Shown: positions 13,835 through 14,178 of the stretch, in pieces
How the letters are laid out: each line of letters starts with the position of its first letter
How positions within the stretch are numbered: the first letter of the stretch is position 1
Assembly (NCBI GenBank): GCA_016839385.1
Contig: JAEOUK010000083.1
Location: forward strand, 1-14,178
Reading direction: 5' to 3'
Source of the DNA: Promethearchaeota archaeon
Lineage (GTDB): Archaea > Asgardarchaeota > Lokiarchaeia > Sigynarchaeales > MK-D1
Length of the DNA: 14,178 nucleotides
Position numbers and translations under genes: made by a program
The notes under the pieces: model-generated
What the model saw: the letters and a program-made list of their open reading frames with translations, nothing else
Database searches by the model: none
Told to the model about the DNA's origin: nothing

Positions 13835-14178
13835 ATGACAAAACCACGGTATCTTAACCGGAACACAGAACTAGTGAGAGAAAGACTACATAAACAAGTG
13901 AAAATATCGTTGGATAAAGGTAACAAGTTTATTGAAAAAGAAATGTCTTCAAATTTATATGCTCTCGTAAAACCCGTTGTAAAATTCTTCTTCAATGAGG
14001 TAAAACGCAAGGATATGGAAGCAGGAGGGTATAGACAAATCGAATTGACAATAAAAGCCGCAAAAGATGTTATACTAGAACAAATTTCTTTAGAAATAGC
14101 AATTGGGCGTTATTTTCACTCATATCTAAAAGCAGATCAAACCTATCAAACTTTAAGAAAAACTCATAGAAATTATGC
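13835..14178 (+). CDS. Unidentified basic, helical protein (3' partial, runs off the window)
   Basis: ATG at 13835 opens a frame with no stop up to the window end, giving the first 114 residues of a longer protein I do not recognise. It begins MTKPRYLNRNTELVRERL, is rich in Lys/Arg, and appears mainly helical (LVKPVVKFFFNEVKRKDM, RQIELTIKAAKDVILEQIS, EIAIGRYFHSYLKADQTY). There are no cysteines and no signal peptide in the visible part. It is transcribed divergently from the Tes-like gene across a 165-base intergenic region containing the 11-bp inverted repeat, so the two may share regulation. The opposite-strand frame over the same bases has no protein-like features. Confidence 0.7.
   Translation, partial: MTKPRYLNRNTELVRERLHKQVKISLDKGNKFIEKEMSSNLYALVKPVVKFFFNEVKRKDMEAGGYRQIELTIKAAKDVILEQISLEIAIGRYFHSYLKADQTYQTLRKTHRNY

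Noticed and set aside
13810..14010. 66-residue minus-strand reading frame near the window end
   Set aside because: It overlaps the plus-strand frame from ATG 13835, which is longer, open to the window end and more protein-like.
1..14178. CRISPR arrays, tRNA/rRNA genes, insertion sequences, phage or integration sites
   Set aside because: No regularly spaced direct repeats, cloverleaf patterns, transposase motifs or terminal repeats were recognised; all non-coding gaps are under about 190 bases.

Overview
The window looks like chromosomal DNA of an Asgard archaeon (Promethearchaeota; lineage within it not resolvable here). It is AT-rich, densely coded, and TATA-box-like elements precede several genes. 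It combines archaeal hallmarks (aIF2 gamma, a tetraether-lipid-synthase-type radical SAM enzyme, tandem winged-helix regulator) with eukaryote-like genes: a ubiquitin-conjugating E2 fold, a Ras-like but degenerate GTPase head on a giant helical solenoid, a longin/roadblock-like domain, and a selenoprotein SelD whose 3' UTR can fold like a eukaryote-type SECIS element.

Layout. 1-1786 (+): 3' part of a gene for a coiled-coil protein with a PCI-like winged helix and a terminal beta-sandwich; its frame is open to the window edge. 1863-2903 (+): selD, read through an in-frame TGA (Sec16), with a structured 3' UTR at 2901-2973. 2987-3406 (-): small acidic-tailed protein, unknown. 3574-5190 (+): aIF2 gamma with a ~125-residue N-terminal extension. 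5213-5731 (-): E2-like protein, convergent with aIF2 gamma. 5900-6835 (+): longin-like/helical protein. 6847-10638 (-): 1263-residue pseudo-GTPase/solenoid protein with three related C-terminal repeats. 10822-11256 and 11282-11956 (+): two-gene unit, a possibly ACT-like small protein and a tandem winged-helix regulator. 11951-13669 (-): Tes-like radical SAM enzyme with a TTG start and strong Shine-Dalgarno. 13835-14178 (+): start of an unidentified basic protein cut by the window end.

How the genes fit together. SelD makes selenophosphate for Sec-tRNA and itself needs Sec insertion, so the genome must carry the Sec-decoding machinery elsewhere. The coiled-coil/winged-helix protein, the longin-like protein and the pseudo-GTPase solenoid have architectures reminiscent of eukaryotic trafficking and scaffold proteins, and an E2 lies among them; no E1, E3, ubiquitin or ESCRT gene is present, so a shared pathway is only a hypothesis. 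Inverted repeats occur in several promoter regions; the clearest (11-bp perfect arms) brackets the likely TATA element of the Tes-like gene. No rRNA, tRNA, CRISPR array, insertion sequence or phage gene was recognised. Fold and family calls come from reading motifs by eye; no database search was run.
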